From RXIX01 sp003989075 (GTDB taxonomy: Bacteria > Pseudomonadota > Gammaproteobacteria > Competibacterales > Competibacteraceae): 64,000 bases of DNA. Position 1 is the first letter of the stretch, and each line of letters opens with the position of its first letter. This document shows, piece by piece, positions 16,544-26,481 of the stretch. A model generated the notes under the pieces. That model saw only the letters and a list, made by a program, of their open reading frames with translations. It had not been told where the DNA came from and searched no databases. The stretch spans positions 8,550 to 72,549 of the forward strand of contig JAKOYN010000019.1 of NCBI GenBank assembly GCA_029780415.1, in the 5' to 3' direction. Made by a program: the position numbers and the translations under genes.

Positions 16544-19500
16544 ATGTCGTTCCGGCTCAAAACGATTCTCGGCGTCGCCGCCATCGAAGCAGTGCTGCTC
16601 ACTTTGCTGGTGTGGAGCGGATTACGCTTTATCGAGCATTCGGCCGAGCAGGAATTCACCCAGCGGGCGCAGGCAACCGCCAGGGCGTTCGCAGTCACGA
16701 CCAAGAATGCGCTGATCGCCAGCGATCTGGCGGCGCTGCAAAGTTTCGTCCAGGAAGCCCTGAGCTATCCGGGTGTGCTGTACGCGCGGGTGCGCGATGC
16801 CCAAGGCCGCGAACTGGCCAGCGCCGGCACACCGGCCATGCTGACGCAGCCATTCAACGCCGATCACCACTTTGCCGACACTGCCGATGGCGTATTTGAT
16901 GCAGCGGGCGCAATCAGCGAGGCGGGCATGCCCTTTGGGCGGGTCGAGCTGGGTCTTTCGGCACAGGCTCTGCAGGCCCTGGAAAGCGAGGCCCGGCACT
17001 ACGGCATTGGTCTGGCGCTGCTGGAAATGGTGCTGGTCGCCCTGTTCTCGCTGGCGCTGGGCGTGTACCTGACCCGGCAGTTGCACAACATCGCCACGGG
17101 TTCGCAGCGCCTTGCCGCTGGCGAACTGGGCTATCAGATACCGGTTCAGGGCGACGATGAGCTGGCCGAAACCGCGCGCAGCTTCAACCTGATGTCGGCG
17201 CGGGTGCGCGAGGCCTACGCGGAACTGGCCGAGCGGGAAACGCATTGGCGACGGATTTTGGAGAACATCCAGGACGGTATCCTCATCCTGGACCACGCCG
17301 GCCACATTACCGAATGCAGCCCGGCAGCGGCCACTCTCTTCGCCTGCCCAGCCGGGCAGTTGCGCGGCATCGGGGTTTCGCAGCTGTTCAGTGCCACGAG
17401 CTGGAACACGGTACGTGCCATGCTGGAAGCACCCGATCCGGCGCAGACCAGCACGCTGTGCGAGACCGAGGGCCAGCGGCTGGACGGCAGCTGTTTTCCG
17501 CTGGAAATCCACCTCACACCGCTGGATGGCGATCAGGACAGTGTCCTGATGGTGGTGCGCGACATCAGCGCCCGGATCGCCGCAGAGGCCGATCTGCGAC
17601 TGCGCAACCGCATCATCGAGGACAGCAGCAACGGCGTAGTGATCGCCGACGCCACCCGGCCCGATCAACCCATTCTCTATGTCAATCGGGCCTTTACCCG
17701 CATCACCGGCTACAGCGCTGCCGAAGTTCTGGGCCGTAACTGCCGATTCCTGCAGGGACCGAACACCGAGCGCGACATGCTCGATGCACTGCGCCGGGCT
17801 CTGCGCGAGTGCAGCGATGTGCAGGTCATCCTGCGCAATTACACCAAGGACGGCCGCGAGTTCTGGAACGAGCTGTCGATCAGCCCGATCCGCAACGGGC
17901 GCGGCGAGGTCACGCACTTCGTAGCCTTGCAAAACGACATCAGCGATCGGATCGCGGCCCAGCGCCAGCTGGTCGCCCGCGAGAACTACCTGCGCCGGGT
18001 GCTCAACTCCACCCATGACGCTATCATCGTCATCGACGCGCAGGGCCTGATTGAGTCGTTCAACACCGGCGCCGAAGTCATGTTCGGTTACAGCGCCGCC
18101 GAGATGATCGGCCAGAATGTATCGCTGCTGGTGCCCGAACCGCACCGGACGCAGCACGACCACTACCTGCGCCGCTATCGCGAGGGCGGAAATGCCGTCA
18201 TACTCGGTATCGAGCGCGAATTCGAAGCCCAGCGCAAGGACGGCAGCTCCTTCTCGATGGCGCTGCGGGTCAACGAGATGCAGGAAGAAGGTCAGCTCCG
18301 CTTCATCGGCGTCATCCATGACATCAGCGTGCGTAAGTGTGCCGAGGATGTCCTGCGCGAGGCCAAGGAGGCAGCCGAAGCCGCCGCTGAGGCTAAGACC
18401 CAGTTCCTGGCCAACATGAGCCATGAGATTCGCACGCCGATGCATGGCGTACTCGGCGCCCTGGAGATGCTGCGCGATTCGCCGCTGAGCACTGTGCAGC
18501 AGCGCTATCTCAATACCGCCAGCACTTCAGCCGAAATTCTGCTGACGCTGATCGACGAGATTCTGGACTTTTCCCGCCTCGAAGCCGGCAAGCTGCATAT
18601 CGAAAACCTGGATTTCGAGCTGCGCCGCACCGTCGAGGATGTCACCGCCATGCTCGGCCAGCACGCCCACGCCAAGCATATCGAGCTGGCCTGCTTTATC
18701 GCCCCGGACACGCCGGACCTGCTGCAGGGCGACCCGATCCGCCTGCGTCAAGTGCTGACCAATCTGATCGGCAATGCCGTCAAATTCACTGAGAAGGGTG
18801 AAGTGGTGGTGAATGTCACCGTCGAGCCGGAGATTCCGTTGACACGGGGCGTCATGCTGCGCTTCGAGGTCCGCGACACCGGCATCGGCATTGCCATCGA
18901 CAAGCAGCCGCTGCTGTTTGAGCCCTTTGTCCAGGCTGATGGCTCGACCAGCCGCCGTTTCGGGGGCAGCGGTCTGGGCCTGAGTATCGCCCGGCGCCTG
19001 GTCGAACTGATGGGCGGCACCATTGGCCTGGACAGTGCGCCGGGGCGCGGTTCGCGTTTCTGGTTCCGCCTGCCATTCGCCGTCGCCACACCGAAAGAAG
19101 CTCGGTTGCGTGCCGATTTCTCCGGCCAGCGCATCCTGATCGTCGATGACAATGCCACCAACCGCATCATCCTGCACCGCTACCTGACCGCCTGGCAGGT
19201 CCAGCCGGGCAGCGCCGCCGGTGGCGAGGAAGCGCTGGCAAAGCTGCAGGATGCTGCCAGCGCCGGCCGGCCTTACCATGTGGCGCTACTCGATTGCAAT
19301 ATGCCCGACATGGATGGTCTGCGCCTGGCCCGCTGCATCAAGACTGACCCGGCGCTGACCGCAACCCGGGTGCTGATGCTCAGCTCCTCCAGCCAGGAGA
19401 CTGCGGTCATTGCCGAACTGGGCATCGATATCTGGCTGGATAAACCGGTACGCCAGCTGGACCTGCACGATGCCATCGCCACCGTGCTCAACAGGGATAA

Positions 19501-20293
19501 CCACCACCGCGCCCCTGTGGAACCGGTCTCACGCCGTCACGATGAAGGGCCGCGCTTTGCCGGCGAACGGGTGCTGCTGGTTGAGGACAATCCGATCAGC
19601 CAGGAACTCGGCCGGATGATGCTGCGTCAGCGCAACCTGCGCGTCAATATCGCCAACAATGGCCTTGAGGCCATCGCTGCCGCGCGTCAGCAGCCTTATG
19701 CAGTGATCTTCATGGACGTGCAGATGCCGGAGATGGACGGCTACGCAGCGACCCGGGAGATTCGAGCGCGTGAGGCTGCCACCGGGCAGGCGCGGGTGCC
19801 GATCATCGCCCTCACTGCTCACGCCCTGCCCAGCGACCAGAAAAAATGCCTGGACGCAGGCATGGACGATTACCTGACCAAACCCTATAGCGGCAGTTCA
19901 CTCGCCGCCATGGTGGCCCGCTGGCTGACGCGGCCCGCCGGACAGGTGCCGAGTGAGTTCGATCCGGCCAAGCTGACGGAAGTGAAGAAGCTGATGGGCG
20001 TGCATTTCAGCGCACTGCTGACCAAGTTCATCAGCACCCTCGATACACAGTTGCAGCAGGCGCAGGCCGCGCGCGCCAGCAGCAATCGCGAGCGACTGCT
20101 TGATGCCGTGCATAGTCTGAAGAACACCGCCGGCGATATCGGCGCGGCGCATCTGCACGCGGTGGCGACTACTCTGGAAACACGACTCAAGCAGGGCGAA
20201 TTTCCCAGCGGGGATCTGGCTACACTGGACACTGTAGCACGGGCAGCGATGGCGGCTGCTACACGACAACTGGAACAGGAAATCACGAAATGA
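16544..20293 (+). CDS. Hybrid sensor histidine kinase (HAMP-PAS x3-HisKA-HATPase-REC-REC-HPt)
   Basis: A 1249-residue phosphorelay kinase. The ATG at 16544 follows CAGGA. TM1 is at about 5-27, a periplasmic loop runs to about 158, TM2 is at about 160-183, then HAMP. Three PAS domains follow (about 230-345, 350-470 and 480-600); the middle one has the LOV-like GRNCRFLQGP motif. HisKA has H627 in MSHEIRTPMHG. The ATPase has NLIGNAVKFTE, DTGIGIA and GGSGLGLSIARRL. Receiver 1 has D917 (LLDCNMPDMDG), receiver 2 has D1058 (FMDVQMPEMDG), and the HPt domain has H1190 (HSLKNTAGDIGA). It is 13 bases after the PhnD-like gene and overlaps the next gene by four bases. The likely signal path is PhnD-like ligand, kinase, then the REC-EAL protein. 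Confidence 0.95.
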   Translation: MSFRLKTILGVAAIEAVLLTLLVWSGLRFIEHSAEQEFTQRAQATARAFAVTTKNALIASDLAALQSFVQEALSYPGVLYARVRDAQGRELASAGTPAMLTQPFNADHHFADTADGVFDAAGAISEAGMPFGRVELGLSAQALQALESEARHYGIGLALLEMVLVALFSLALGVYLTRQLHNIATGSQRLAAGELGYQIPVQGDDELAETARSFNLMSARVREAYAELAERETHWRRILENIQDGILILDHAGHITECSPAAATLFACPAGQLRGIGVSQLFSATSWNTVRAMLEAPDPAQTSTLCETEGQRLDGSCFPLEIHLTPLDGDQDSVLMVVRDISARIAAEADLRLRNRIIEDSSNGVVIADATRPDQPILYVNRAFTRITGYSAAEVLGRNCRFLQGPNTERDMLDALRRALRECSDVQVILRNYTKDGREFWNELSISPIRNGRGEVTHFVALQNDISDRIAAQRQLVARENYLRRVLNSTHDAIIVIDAQGLIESFNTGAEVMFGYSAAEMIGQNVSLLVPEPHRTQHDHYLRRYREGGNAVILGIEREFEAQRKDGSSFSMALRVNEMQEEGQLRFIGVIHDISVRKCAEDVLREAKEAAEAAAEAKTQFLANMSHEIRTPMHGVLGALEMLRDSPLSTVQQRYLNTASTSAEILLTLIDEILDFSRLEAGKLHIENLDFELRRTVEDVTAMLGQHAHAKHIELACFIAPDTPDLLQGDPIRLRQVLTNLIGNAVKFTEKGEVVVNVTVEPEIPLTRGVMLRFEVRDTGIGIAIDKQPLLFEPFVQADGSTSRRFGGSGLGLSIARRLVELMGGTIGLDSAPGRGSRFWFRLPFAVATPKEARLRADFSGQRILIVDDNATNRIILHRYLTAWQVQPGSAAGGEEALAKLQDAASAGRPYHVALLDCNMPDMDGLRLARCIKTDPALTATRVLMLSSSSQETAVIAELGIDIWLDKPVRQLDLHDAIATVLNRDNHHRAPVEPVSRRHDEGPRFAGERVLLVEDNPISQELGRMMLRQRNLRVNIANNGLEAIAAARQQPYAVIFMDVQMPEMDGYAATREIRAREAATGQARVPIIALTAHALPSDQKKCLDAGMDDYLTKPYSGSSLAAMVARWLTRPAGQVPSEFDPAKLTEVKKLMGVHFSALLTKFISTLDTQLQQAQAARASSNRERLLDAVHSLKNTAGDIGAAHLHAVATTLETRLKQGEFPSGDLATLDTVARAAMAAATRQLEQEITK

Positions 20294-22428
20294 CGGATCA
20301 GCCGATGGTGGAAGAACGCAAAATCTATTACGAGCGTATCCTGATCATCGACGATGAGGAAATCACCCGCATGATGCTGCGGCGGGTGCTGGAGGAAAGC
20401 GGCTACTGGGTGCTGGAGGCGACCAACGGCCAGCAGGGACTGCAGACCTGCCTATTGGAAAATCCCGATGCGGTGCTCATGGATGTACGCATGCCGGTCA
20501 TGAACGGCTTCGAGGCCTGCCAGGCAATCCGCCAGGAGCCGGCCATCTCCCGCGTTCCGATCCTGATGCTGACCAGCCTTGACGATGTAGTAGCCGTGCA
20601 ACTGGCTTTCGATGCCGGAGCGACTGATTTCGTCACCAAGCCGATCAACTGGGCACTGCTGGCGCAGCGGGTCCGCTACGCGCTACGGGCACGGGAGATC
20701 GAGCGGCAGATGCGTGAAAATGAGGAGCAACTGGCCCGTGCCCAGCGCATCGCCCGCCTCGGCTACTGGCGCTACGAGATCGCCGTCGACTGGCTTAACC
20801 TGTCGCTGGAACTATGTCATCTCCTGGAGATCGACACGGTGCGCGGCATGACCGGCAGCGAGATGCGCGAGCATGTCCTGGAGGAAGATCTGCCGCTGCT
20901 GGAGCGCTTCATCGCCGCTTTCCTGCAGGAATATGCCGATGAAAGTGAAACCGAGATCCGCATCCGCATCGGGAGCGGCCGGGTGCTCACCCTGTTTCTC
21001 TCCGCCAACCTGATGTATGACAAAAACAATCAGGTGAACGTCATTTTTGGCGTGGCGCAGGATGTCACCGAACGCCGCGCCACCGAAGCGCGACTGAGCT
21101 ATTTTGCTCATTTCGACCCGCTCACCGGCCTACCCAACCGGGTGCTGTTCCGCGATCGCCTGATCCAGGTGATCAACGCCGCCCAGCGCGACGACCGGCG
21201 CTTCGCGATCATCCATCTCAACCTTGACCAGTTCCAGAAGGTCAACGCCTCGCTGGGCAATACCAACGCCGATCTGGTGCTGCAACGGCTGGTCGAGCGG
21301 CTCAAGGGCCGGCTGCGCGAGCGTGACTCCCTGTCGCGCTTTGGCGGGGATCACTTCGAGGCGATTCTGACTGATATCCGCAGCGAGCATGAGGCAGCCA
21401 TAGTCGCCCAGCGACTGCTGAGCGCCTTTGACGTCCCGCTGCAATGCGCAGAGTGGGAAGTGCGGGTCTCGGCGACTCTGGGCATCGCCGTCTATCCCAA
21501 CGATGGTACCGATATCGAAACGCTGCTGCTGCACGCCGCTACCGCCTACACCCGTGCTCTGGAACTCGGCGGCGCCCGCTACCAGTTCTACACCGCCGAT
21601 CTGCACCATCAGGCAGTCGAGCGACTGAACCGGGAAGCGGCCCTGAGCCGGGCGCTGGAGCGCGATGAATTCATTCTCTACTTCCAGCCACGTTTCGATC
21701 TGCGCGAGCGGCGCGTGACCGGCGCCGAAGCCCTGATCCGCTGGCAGCATCCCGAGTGGGGCCTGCAGATGCCTGATCACTTCATCGGTATCCTGGAGGA
21801 CAATGGCCTGATCATCGAGGTTGGCGAATGGGTGCTGCGTCAGGCCTGCCGGGCCTTTCGTGACCTGCCGCTGGCGGTCTCGATCAACCTGTCGCCGCGG
21901 CAGTTCCAGAGCCCGGATCTGGCCGAGCGGATGCTGCGCATTGTTCAGGAAGAGCATTTCCCGGCTGAACGGCTGGAACTGGAACTGACCGAGCGCCTGT
22001 TCATGCACGACGAGCAGCAGGCGGCCCTGACCCTGACCGCACTGCGCGAGAGCGGTATTCAGGTATCCATTGACGACTATGGCACCGGCTACTGTTCGCT
22101 GCAGTACCTGAAGCGGCTGCCGGTCAATCTGCTCAAGATCGACCGCTCCTTTATCCGCTGCCTGACCGATGACCGCGCCGACCAGGCCATTGTCCGCTCC
22201 ACCATCGAACTGTGCCACACGCTGAACGTCGAGGTGGTAGCTGAGGGCGTCGAGGACCGCGCTACTCTGGATGCGCTGCAGCATCTTGGCTGTGATGCGA
22301 TCCAGGGCTACTACCTGTCGCGTCCGGTGCCGCTGGAGCGGCTGCTCGAATGGCTCGACAGTGTGAAACTGGGTAGCCATTTCGCCCTGGATGCGCCCAA
22401 CGGTCCGCCGCTAGCAGAGCAGGCCTGA
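20290..22428 (+). CDS. Response regulator with PAS, degenerate GGDEF (GGDHF) and EAL domains
   Basis: A 712-residue cyclic-di-GMP output protein of the PhnD/kinase operon (ATGA overlap). The receiver (15-135) has D65 in VLMDVRMP and Lys in VTKPIN. A PAS-like fold follows (about 150-265). The GGDEF domain (about 275-435) reads GGDHF at 352-356: the catalytic Glu is His, and an upstream RERD resembles the inhibitory RxxD site. The EAL domain (about 450-695) keeps EALIRW (480-482), NLSPRQF, ELTERLF, DDYGTGYCSL, KIDRSF and EGVED. It is therefore predicted to be an active phosphodiesterase with an inactive or GTP-sensing cyclase domain. Phosphorylation of D65 would lower c-di-GMP. Confidence 0.93.
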   Translation: MTDQPMVEERKIYYERILIIDDEEITRMMLRRVLEESGYWVLEATNGQQGLQTCLLENPDAVLMDVRMPVMNGFEACQAIRQEPAISRVPILMLTSLDDVVAVQLAFDAGATDFVTKPINWALLAQRVRYALRAREIERQMRENEEQLARAQRIARLGYWRYEIAVDWLNLSLELCHLLEIDTVRGMTGSEMREHVLEEDLPLLERFIAAFLQEYADESETEIRIRIGSGRVLTLFLSANLMYDKNNQVNVIFGVAQDVTERRATEARLSYFAHFDPLTGLPNRVLFRDRLIQVINAAQRDDRRFAIIHLNLDQFQKVNASLGNTNADLVLQRLVERLKGRLRERDSLSRFGGDHFEAILTDIRSEHEAAIVAQRLLSAFDVPLQCAEWEVRVSATLGIAVYPNDGTDIETLLLHAATAYTRALELGGARYQFYTADLHHQAVERLNREAALSRALERDEFILYFQPRFDLRERRVTGAEALIRWQHPEWGLQMPDHFIGILEDNGLIIEVGEWVLRQACRAFRDLPLAVSINLSPRQFQSPDLAERMLRIVQEEHFPAERLELELTERLFMHDEQQAALTLTALRESGIQVSIDDYGTGYCSLQYLKRLPVNLLKIDRSFIRCLTDDRADQAIVRSTIELCHTLNVEVVAEGVEDRATLDALQHLGCDAIQGYYLSRPVPLERLLEWLDSVKLGSHFALDAPNGPPLAEQA

Positions 22429-22458
22429 TTGCGACAGGCGTTGCAGGCAGGCACATCC

Positions 22459-24123
22459 TTATGCGGGCGGCGCAACCGAAACACCCAGCGGCAGGCCGAG
22501 CAGTGCCAGCACCTGCTCCGCCGCGCGCACCCCCCGATAGTTCGCCTCCTCGAAAATCGAGTAGCCGCTCAGATCAGCGTGAGCCAGAAACACCCGGTCC
22601 AGCGCGGCCTGCGTCAACTGCTGGCGGGCCGCGCCCCAGACAAAGCCGGGCCGGGGTCGCACCATGGCGTGCCCCCAGCGCATCACATCCAGACGGGTCA
22701 CCCAGTGGCGAATATCCGGATAGGGACGCTCCAACTCGCTCAGGATGGTTTCGGCCCAGACCGCCCAGGGCGTGCTCAGCAGGCGCTGCCGTTCCTGTTC
22801 CGGCGGACCATCGGCCAGGGCGTGATACCAGGTGAACACGGTCCCGTTCTGATGCGCGGCCAACTGCTGATGGTTGGCGACCACATAGCCCAGTGCGCTG
22901 CTGTCCTGGAGCACGTTATCCCAGCTCAGCGGCGCACCATGCCGCTCGACGGGAAAGCCACGCAGGCTCAGGTTGGCCACCAGCCAGGGCGCATATTGAA
23001 ACTCGCCGATCGCCGCGTGCAGCGCCACTGGCAGTTCGCGCAGCACCTGCGGCGCTTGAAACAGCGGCGCTGCCCAGATCACCGCCTGTGCCAGCCAGCG
23101 CTCGCTGCGCGACTCACCGGGCCGATAGACATCCACCCGCACCGCCCGATCCAGCGCTGAGACGGCAAACGCCAGTGCGCCGGTGTGCAGATGCGGCGCC
23201 AATCGCTCGCGCAGTCGCTGCACCAGCCAGCCATTTCCCGCCGGCCATGTCAGCACATCATCGTCATCAGCATCACGGGCCCGGGCATCGCGGCTGGCAA
23301 AATAGTGAATACCCATCCAGGCCGAAGTATCGCTGGCATGACAGCCGTAGTCATCACGGCAGGCATAATCGACGTAGCCCTGCAGCGGCAGCGAATCCAG
23401 CCCGTTCTGCAACAGAAAATCGCGCATCGACACGCGGTCCAGCGCCAGCAGGTCCGGATCACGGGCGCTAAAGTCGATCGGAATGGCAAATGCCTTACGG
23501 CCATCGGCCCCGCGCCGCTGCTGAAACTGCTCCATCAGCGCCTGAAAATGGCGGTACTGCTGCAGATCGCGTCCGCTGATCCCCACCTGTGGCCATAAAC
23601 CCTCCTGCCACAGGCCATGGGCGAACAGCCGCTCCCGCGGCGCAAAGCTGATAGAGCGCTCATCGTAGACCGGTACGGCGGCCTGGGGATCGCCCTGCAG
23701 CACCCCGAAATCGGCCAGCAGTTCGCGCACCGCGCGACTTTCCCGGGTAGGAAACGGCAGATAGTGTGCACCCCAGGGATAGGCGCTGATCGCGTTGCTG
23801 CCGCTGCGGGCATTGCCGCCGACCTCGCGCTCCAGCTCCAGGAGCACGAAATCGTGAAAACCGGCCCTGTGCAACGCCCAGCCCGCCGACAGCCCAGCGA
23901 TGCCACCCCCGACGATCACCACCGGTGCCTTGCGAGTCAGCTCCGGTTCTGGAAACTGCTGGTCACGCAGGCGATGCCCCAGCGCCTGGTCAGCACCGAC
24001 GATGGCGCCAGGCGGTAGCGCCGGCACGGCGGCGGCATGCCGCCATCCACTCCGGATCGCACCGGCAGCGGTCGCCATGCCGCCGAGCGCAGCCAGAAAA
24101 TGACGGCGCTTCAAGGGTTCCAC
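22459..24123 (-). CDS. FAD-dependent oxidoreductase (amine-oxidase-like) with Tat-type signal
   Basis: A 554-residue flavoprotein. The N-terminus KRRHFLAALGG followed by Ala-rich residues resembles a twin-arginine signal (RRxFL), implying folded export. The dinucleotide-binding motif VVIVGGGIAGLSAGWAL is at about 68-84, with the FAD ribose Glu in LLELEREVGGNARS. The remainder fits the NAD(P)-binding Rossmann/amine oxidase superfamily. The C-terminus (VFLAHADLSGYSIFEEANYRGVRAAEQVL) matches the second FAD contact of such enzymes. The start codon is GTG at 24123. Substrate unknown. It stands alone: convergent with the c-di-GMP protein (30-base gap) and divergent from the next kinase. Confidence 0.85.
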   Translation of the reverse strand: MEPLKRRHFLAALGGMATAAGAIRSGWRHAAAVPALPPGAIVGADQALGHRLRDQQFPEPELTRKAPVVIVGGGIAGLSAGWALHRAGFHDFVLLELEREVGGNARSGSNAISAYPWGAHYLPFPTRESRAVRELLADFGVLQGDPQAAVPVYDERSISFAPRERLFAHGLWQEGLWPQVGISGRDLQQYRHFQALMEQFQQRRGADGRKAFAIPIDFSARDPDLLALDRVSMRDFLLQNGLDSLPLQGYVDYACRDDYGCHASDTSAWMGIHYFASRDARARDADDDDVLTWPAGNGWLVQRLRERLAPHLHTGALAFAVSALDRAVRVDVYRPGESRSERWLAQAVIWAAPLFQAPQVLRELPVALHAAIGEFQYAPWLVANLSLRGFPVERHGAPLSWDNVLQDSSALGYVVANHQQLAAHQNGTVFTWYHALADGPPEQERQRLLSTPWAVWAETILSELERPYPDIRHWVTRLDVMRWGHAMVRPRPGFVWGAARQQLTQAALDRVFLAHADLSGYSIFEEANYRGVRAAEQVLALLGLPLGVSVAPPA

Positions 24124-24287
24124 CGGTCTGCATCTACTGGACCCGGCACTAACATCCGGAACAGCTTCGCGTCTACTATTGCCATATTAAACTCTCAATA
24201 ATTGACTGATATTAACCGGTGTTGGGTGGACCGCTTCCGGCCCACCGATTCCGCCTGATCCTCAAGGACCGAAGGAGCCCCGCATCA

Positions 24288-26027
24288 ATGACACGCGAAA
24301 TCCCGCGCGAGCAAGCCGAAACCGAAGCCCTGTCTCCGATCGGAGCGCAGCCCGAGATAGTGGACAACCGGGGCCGCGCCCTGGTGCACGAACTGCACGT
24401 GCAGCGCATGGAACTGGAAATCCAGAAGGAAGAGCTGCGCCGGGTCAGCGCCGAGCTTGAGCAGTCGCGCAACCAGTTCTCGCTGTTGTTCCATCAGGCG
24501 CCGATCGGCTATCTGGTGCTCAACGAAATCGGCCTGATCTACGAGGTCAACGAGACCTTCTGCCGCATGGTCGAGCGCGCGCGCAGCCGCCTGCTGGGCA
24601 ATTCCTTCGCCCATTGTCTGGAGCGCAACAGCCAGGAACCGTTTCTCGGCCGCTATCCGGGCTTTTTCCGCAAACCCGCCGGCAAGAGCCTGGAAGCGAT
24701 GGTCCGCCGTGAGCGCGGCGCCGCCTTTTACGCTCATCTCGAAGGCACCACCATCCGCACCGCTCTCGGCAGCCGGCCGGTCGATGGCACGCCGCTGCTG
24801 CTGCTGGCGGTGACCGACATCAGCGAGCGCAAGTGGGCCGAGGAAAAGCGCCTGCAACTGGAGCGGCAGATGCAGCAGACCCAGCGCCTGGAGAGCCTCG
24901 GCGTGCTGGCTGGCGGGATCGCTCACGATTTCAACAACCTGCTGGCTATCATCCTCGGCAATGCCAATCTGGCGATGGAGGAACTGCCGGCCGATTCACC
25001 GGCTCGCGACAGTCTGCACGCCATCGAAGCCACCTCGCTGCGCGCCGCCGAGTTGTGCCGACAGATGCTCGCTTACTCCGGCAAGGGCTGGTTCGCCATC
25101 GAGACCATGGACCTGAACGCACTGATCGACGAGATGGTCGCCCTGCTCAAGGCCTCCATCGCCAAGAAAACCACGCTCAACCTGGCTCTGGATGCGGATC
25201 TGCCGGCGCTGCGCGGCGATCCGAGCCAGATCCGCCAGGTGGTGATGAATCTGGTGATCAATGCTGCCGAGGCGATCGGCGACGAGGGCGGCGTGGTGAC
25301 GATTGCCACCGGTGCGCTCAAATGCACCCATGAAGAGCTGAGCGATGCCTACCTGAACGAAACCCTGAATGGCGGCCTGTATGCCTGGCTGGAAATCGCC
25401 GACAGCGGCTGTGGCATGGACGCGGATACCCAGCGGCGCATCTTCGAACCCTTTTTTACCACCAAGTTTACCGGGCGCGGTCTGGGCCTGTCGGCGGTGC
25501 TGGGCATCGTGCGCGGCCATCACGGCGCGTTGCGGGTGCGCAGCGTACTTGGCCAAGGCACCACGATTCGCGTCTTTCTGCCGGCGCTGCAAACCGCACA
25601 GACCGAAACTGGCGCCGTCGCCGAGATCGCGCATGCCGACTGGCGCGGCACGGGCACCATCCTGCTGGTCGATGACGAGGAATCGGTGCGCGTCATGGTC
25701 GGCCGCATGCTGGAACGGCTCGGCTTTCAGGTGCTGACCGCCGCCAATGGCCGCGAGGCGCTGTATCTCTATCAGGCGCGGCGCGCGCGCATCGTCATGG
25801 TGCTGCTTGACCTGACCATGCCGGTCATGGATGGCGAGGAAGCCTTTACCGCGCTGCGCCGCATCAATCCGCAGTTGCGCGTGGTGCTGTCGAGCGGCTT
25901 TACCGAAAGCGAGATCGCGCCGCGCTTTGCCGGGCTCGGTCTGGCCGGCTTCCTGCAAAAACCCTATGCCCTGTACGATCTGGCCCGTTGCCTGCACCGG
26001 GTACTCAACAGCCCACTGCCGACCTGA
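24288..26027 (+). CDS. Cytoplasmic hybrid histidine kinase (PAS-HisKA-HATPase-REC)
   Basis: A 579-residue soluble hybrid kinase without TM helices. Residues 25-65 form a coiled coil (ELHVQRMELEIQKEELRRVSAELEQSR), and a PAS domain follows (about 66-185). HisKA has H213 in GGIAHDFNNLL, the NtrB/HWE-like signature of NtrB-type kinases. The ATPase has NLVINAAEAIG, DSGCGM and GRGLGLSAV. The C-terminal receiver (about 458-575) has D508 in LLDLTMPVMDG. The ATG at 24288 follows AAGGAGC; the upstream open frame is extra. It is convergent with a single-domain receiver whose stop abuts its own, a plausible phosphotransfer partner. Confidence 0.93.
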   Translation: MTREIPREQAETEALSPIGAQPEIVDNRGRALVHELHVQRMELEIQKEELRRVSAELEQSRNQFSLLFHQAPIGYLVLNEIGLIYEVNETFCRMVERARSRLLGNSFAHCLERNSQEPFLGRYPGFFRKPAGKSLEAMVRRERGAAFYAHLEGTTIRTALGSRPVDGTPLLLLAVTDISERKWAEEKRLQLERQMQQTQRLESLGVLAGGIAHDFNNLLAIILGNANLAMEELPADSPARDSLHAIEATSLRAAELCRQMLAYSGKGWFAIETMDLNALIDEMVALLKASIAKKTTLNLALDADLPALRGDPSQIRQVVMNLVINAAEAIGDEGGVVTIATGALKCTHEELSDAYLNETLNGGLYAWLEIADSGCGMDADTQRRIFEPFFTTKFTGRGLGLSAVLGIVRGHHGALRVRSVLGQGTTIRVFLPALQTAQTETGAVAEIAHADWRGTGTILLVDDEESVRVMVGRMLERLGFQVLTAANGREALYLYQARRARIVMVLLDLTMPVMDGEEAFTALRRINPQLRVVLSSGFTESEIAPRFAGLGLAGFLQKPYALYDLARCLHRVLNSPLPT

Positions 26028-26396
26028 TCAGCCGCCGAGCGCCTCGCGCAGCCGCGCCAGCCCAATCGGCTTGGTCAGGGTTTGTACCGAGCGTAATCCG
26101 TTGAACTCGGCCAGCGCCCGCGCATCGCGGGCATAATCGGGACTGTAGCCGGTGATGATGATCAGGTGCGCAGCATACTGCTGCTCCATCAGCCATAGCA
26201 CCAGCTCGTTACCATCCATCTCCGGCATCACCATGTCCATGACGATGGTGGTAGGCCGCAGGGCGTGATAGGCCTCCTGAAAGGCGCGGCCTTGGGTCGT
26301 CACCCGCACCTCGTAACCCAGACCCACCGCCACCTTGCGCACCAGTTCGCCAAATTCCGGCTCATCGTCAATCACCAGCAGTCGTTTTTCGCTCAT
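26028..26396 (-). CDS. Stand-alone receiver domain protein
   Basis: A 122-residue CheY-like receiver without an output domain. The acidic pair is in VIDDEPEF, the acceptor is D54 in IVMDMVMPEMDG, Thr is in IIITGYS and Lys in LTKPIG. It could act as a phosphate sink or shuttle for the neighbouring hybrid kinase, which ends at the base before its stop on the opposite strand. No DNA-binding part is present. Confidence 0.9.
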   Translation of the reverse strand: MSEKRLLVIDDEPEFGELVRKVAVGLGYEVRVTTQGRAFQEAYHALRPTTIVMDMVMPEMDGNELVLWLMEQQYAAHLIIITGYSPDYARDARALAEFNGLRSVQTLTKPIGLARLREALGG

Positions 26397-26445
26397 CGCC
26401 CTGTCCTTCTCGCTTTATTTCTGGAATCGCTACGGGATCAGTCAA

Positions 26446-26481
26446 TCAATACATACAGGACTTTCAATACATACAGGACTT
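26446..26481. repeat. 18-bp tandem duplication at the REPIN edge
   Basis: TCAATACATACAGGACTT occurs at 26446-26463 and again at 26464-26481. The second copy runs into the left end of the REPIN element. This looks like a slippage or insertion scar. The rest of the 336-base gap 26397-26732 holds the REPIN and no gene. Confidence 0.8.

Noticed and set aside
16622..18445. 607-residue open frame antisense to the hybrid kinase
   Set aside because: The plus strand shows PAS, HisKA and ATPase motifs in the same interval; the antisense frame has none.
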